Below, piece by piece: positions 62,940 to 64,000 of a stretch of DNA of 64,000 nt. The position numbers and the translations under genes are program-made. Source of the stretch: Delphinapterus leucas (lineage: Eukaryota; Chordata; Mammalia; Artiodactyla; Monodontidae); contig NW_022098030.1 of NCBI RefSeq assembly GCF_002288925.2, positions 8,469,532 through 8,533,531 on the forward strand, given 5' to 3'. The notes below the pieces were generated by a model. The model did not search any database. It was not told where the DNA came from and saw only the letters and a list, made by a program, of their open reading frames with translations. The number at the start of each line of letters is the position of its first letter. The first letter of the stretch is position 1.

Positions 62940-63885
62940 CCAAGAATGTAAATCATCTCATAATGATAAAAATACCAACCATCTGGCTTTAGAATTTCAT
63001 TAGAAACTTTACTAAAGAATGTATCTCAAATAATATCTCAAGTGCATTTTATAATTAGGAAATCTGTTTTTTATTTAGTAATATAATTTGTTAGTATAAC
63101 TGAAAAGTGAACTTATCCGTTTATTAATTTATATGACAATTCCCCATTATAAATTGACTACATAAAGCAAATGACAGAATTTCAGACAATAGTAATGAGT
63201 TTCTGAGACAAAGAAACCTTAATTATTGTTTTATTTATTCATAGATCACCAAGTTCCAAATATATTTAACATTTAAGCCTTCTTATAAACTATGTGAAAC
63301 AAAACAAAATGAAATAAATTATGTGTTTATGAAAACAAAAACTTAAAATATTTCAAATAGCTTTACATATGTGACACCATACTTATTTTGCTAAAGGATT
63401 AATTAAACTTTTACTGAAAACTAACCACTCTGTGTTATGCAATAATTTTCACAGGATATTTATTTATTATATTATTTTGGCTAAGTTGGTTTTTATTCTC
63501 AAAACAAATTAATAAATGAAACAACACAAAAACTCTTCTGCTTTTCTATCTGATAAGTAGTATCTGTTTTGTTTTTTACAGTTGAAACTACACTTCCATG
63601 GCAATAGAAATTTTAATGAAAATTTAATAAATATTTATTGAGTTCCTACTAGAGCAAGACATTTTGCCAGATCCTGAGGGAGATAGAAAGGTAAATAAAA
63701 TTTGGTTTATAACCTCTAAGATTTTCCCATATTATTTGTCAGGAATGTAGGTTATATAATGTGATGGAATAGAAAATTAGATTGAAAGGGAGGCTGGGGC
63801 CAGATCATGACAATTCTTCCATATTGTGATAAAGATTTTGTATTTATTTATACCATCAGGAGGTTTAGCATCAGACAGACCAAGT
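62940..63885. other. Unassigned AT-rich sequence
   Basis: No gene. A short repeat-like piece at about 63630-63695 ('attgagttcctactagagca') resembles a common mammalian repeat motif but is too short to assign. Confidence 0.45.
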
Positions 63886-63887
63886 TC

Positions 63888-64000
63888 TTTTGTTGTTATT
63901 TATTGAAGCATAGTTGATTTACAAGATTATATTAATTTCAGGTTACAGCATAGCGATTCAGTATTTTTAAAGTTTATACTCCATTAAAAGTTATTACAAA
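63888..64000 (-). mobile_element. L1 3' end, reversed, cut by the window edge
   Basis: 'tatttattgaagcatagttg', 'cagcatagcgattcagtatt' and 'actccattaaaagttattac' are the reverse of a cetartiodactyl-type L1 3' UTR. The element continues beyond the window. Confidence 0.75.

Overview
The window looks like intergenic or deep-intronic DNA from a whale or dolphin. It is AT-rich, has no open reading frame that reads like a host protein, and is packed with interspersed repeats. The organism call rests on tRNA-derived SINEs of the CHR type, seen as two long-form copies, two short GC-rich copies ending in poly-A and several reverse copies, most with clear target-site duplications. Many L1 3' ends have the layout usual in even-toed ungulates and whales. 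No BovB element was recognised.

Layout. 1-5,300: mostly unassigned AT-rich sequence, one exon-like stretch near 500-930 and a CHR SINE at 2,067. 5,300-11,640: a 94-bp direct repeat flanking an L2, an MIR and two short CHR SINEs. 11,640-21,960: old L1 pieces, an exon-like block with good splice signals but no open frame, a long CHR SINE with an expanded internal repeat, an L2 with a tandem duplication, and one L1 end inserted into an older opposite-strand L1. 22,000-43,500: microsatellites, an MLT1-like LTR, a reverse CHR SINE, L2 pieces, a Tigger-like fragment, several L1 3' ends and an ERV-type LTR. 43,830-46,890: a decayed ERVL-type provirus (MLT2-like LTR, internal region, pol) with an unrelated solo LTR inserted in pol. 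46,890-52,000: L2 and MIR pieces and a reverse CHR SINE. 55,445-58,180: the most unusual locus, described next. 58,200-64,000: unassigned AT-rich sequence, a long L2, two reverse MIRs and an L1 end cut by the window edge.

The main discovery candidate is a roughly 2.45-kb Mutator-like (MULE) DNA transposon relic on the minus strand at about 55,635-58,099. It keeps a FLYWCH-type zinc-finger segment followed by a MULE transposase core and C-terminal motif. It is bounded by inverted repeats built from a 59-bp subrepeat (about 4.4 copies on one side, about 1.5 on the other). It interrupts an MIR SINE whose two halves resume on each side. Stops and frameshifts show it is dead, and the first catalytic Asp of the DDE triad reads as Asn.

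Repeat family names come from recognition of consensus-like features by eye, without database comparison. Element boundaries are approximate unless target-site duplications are given.
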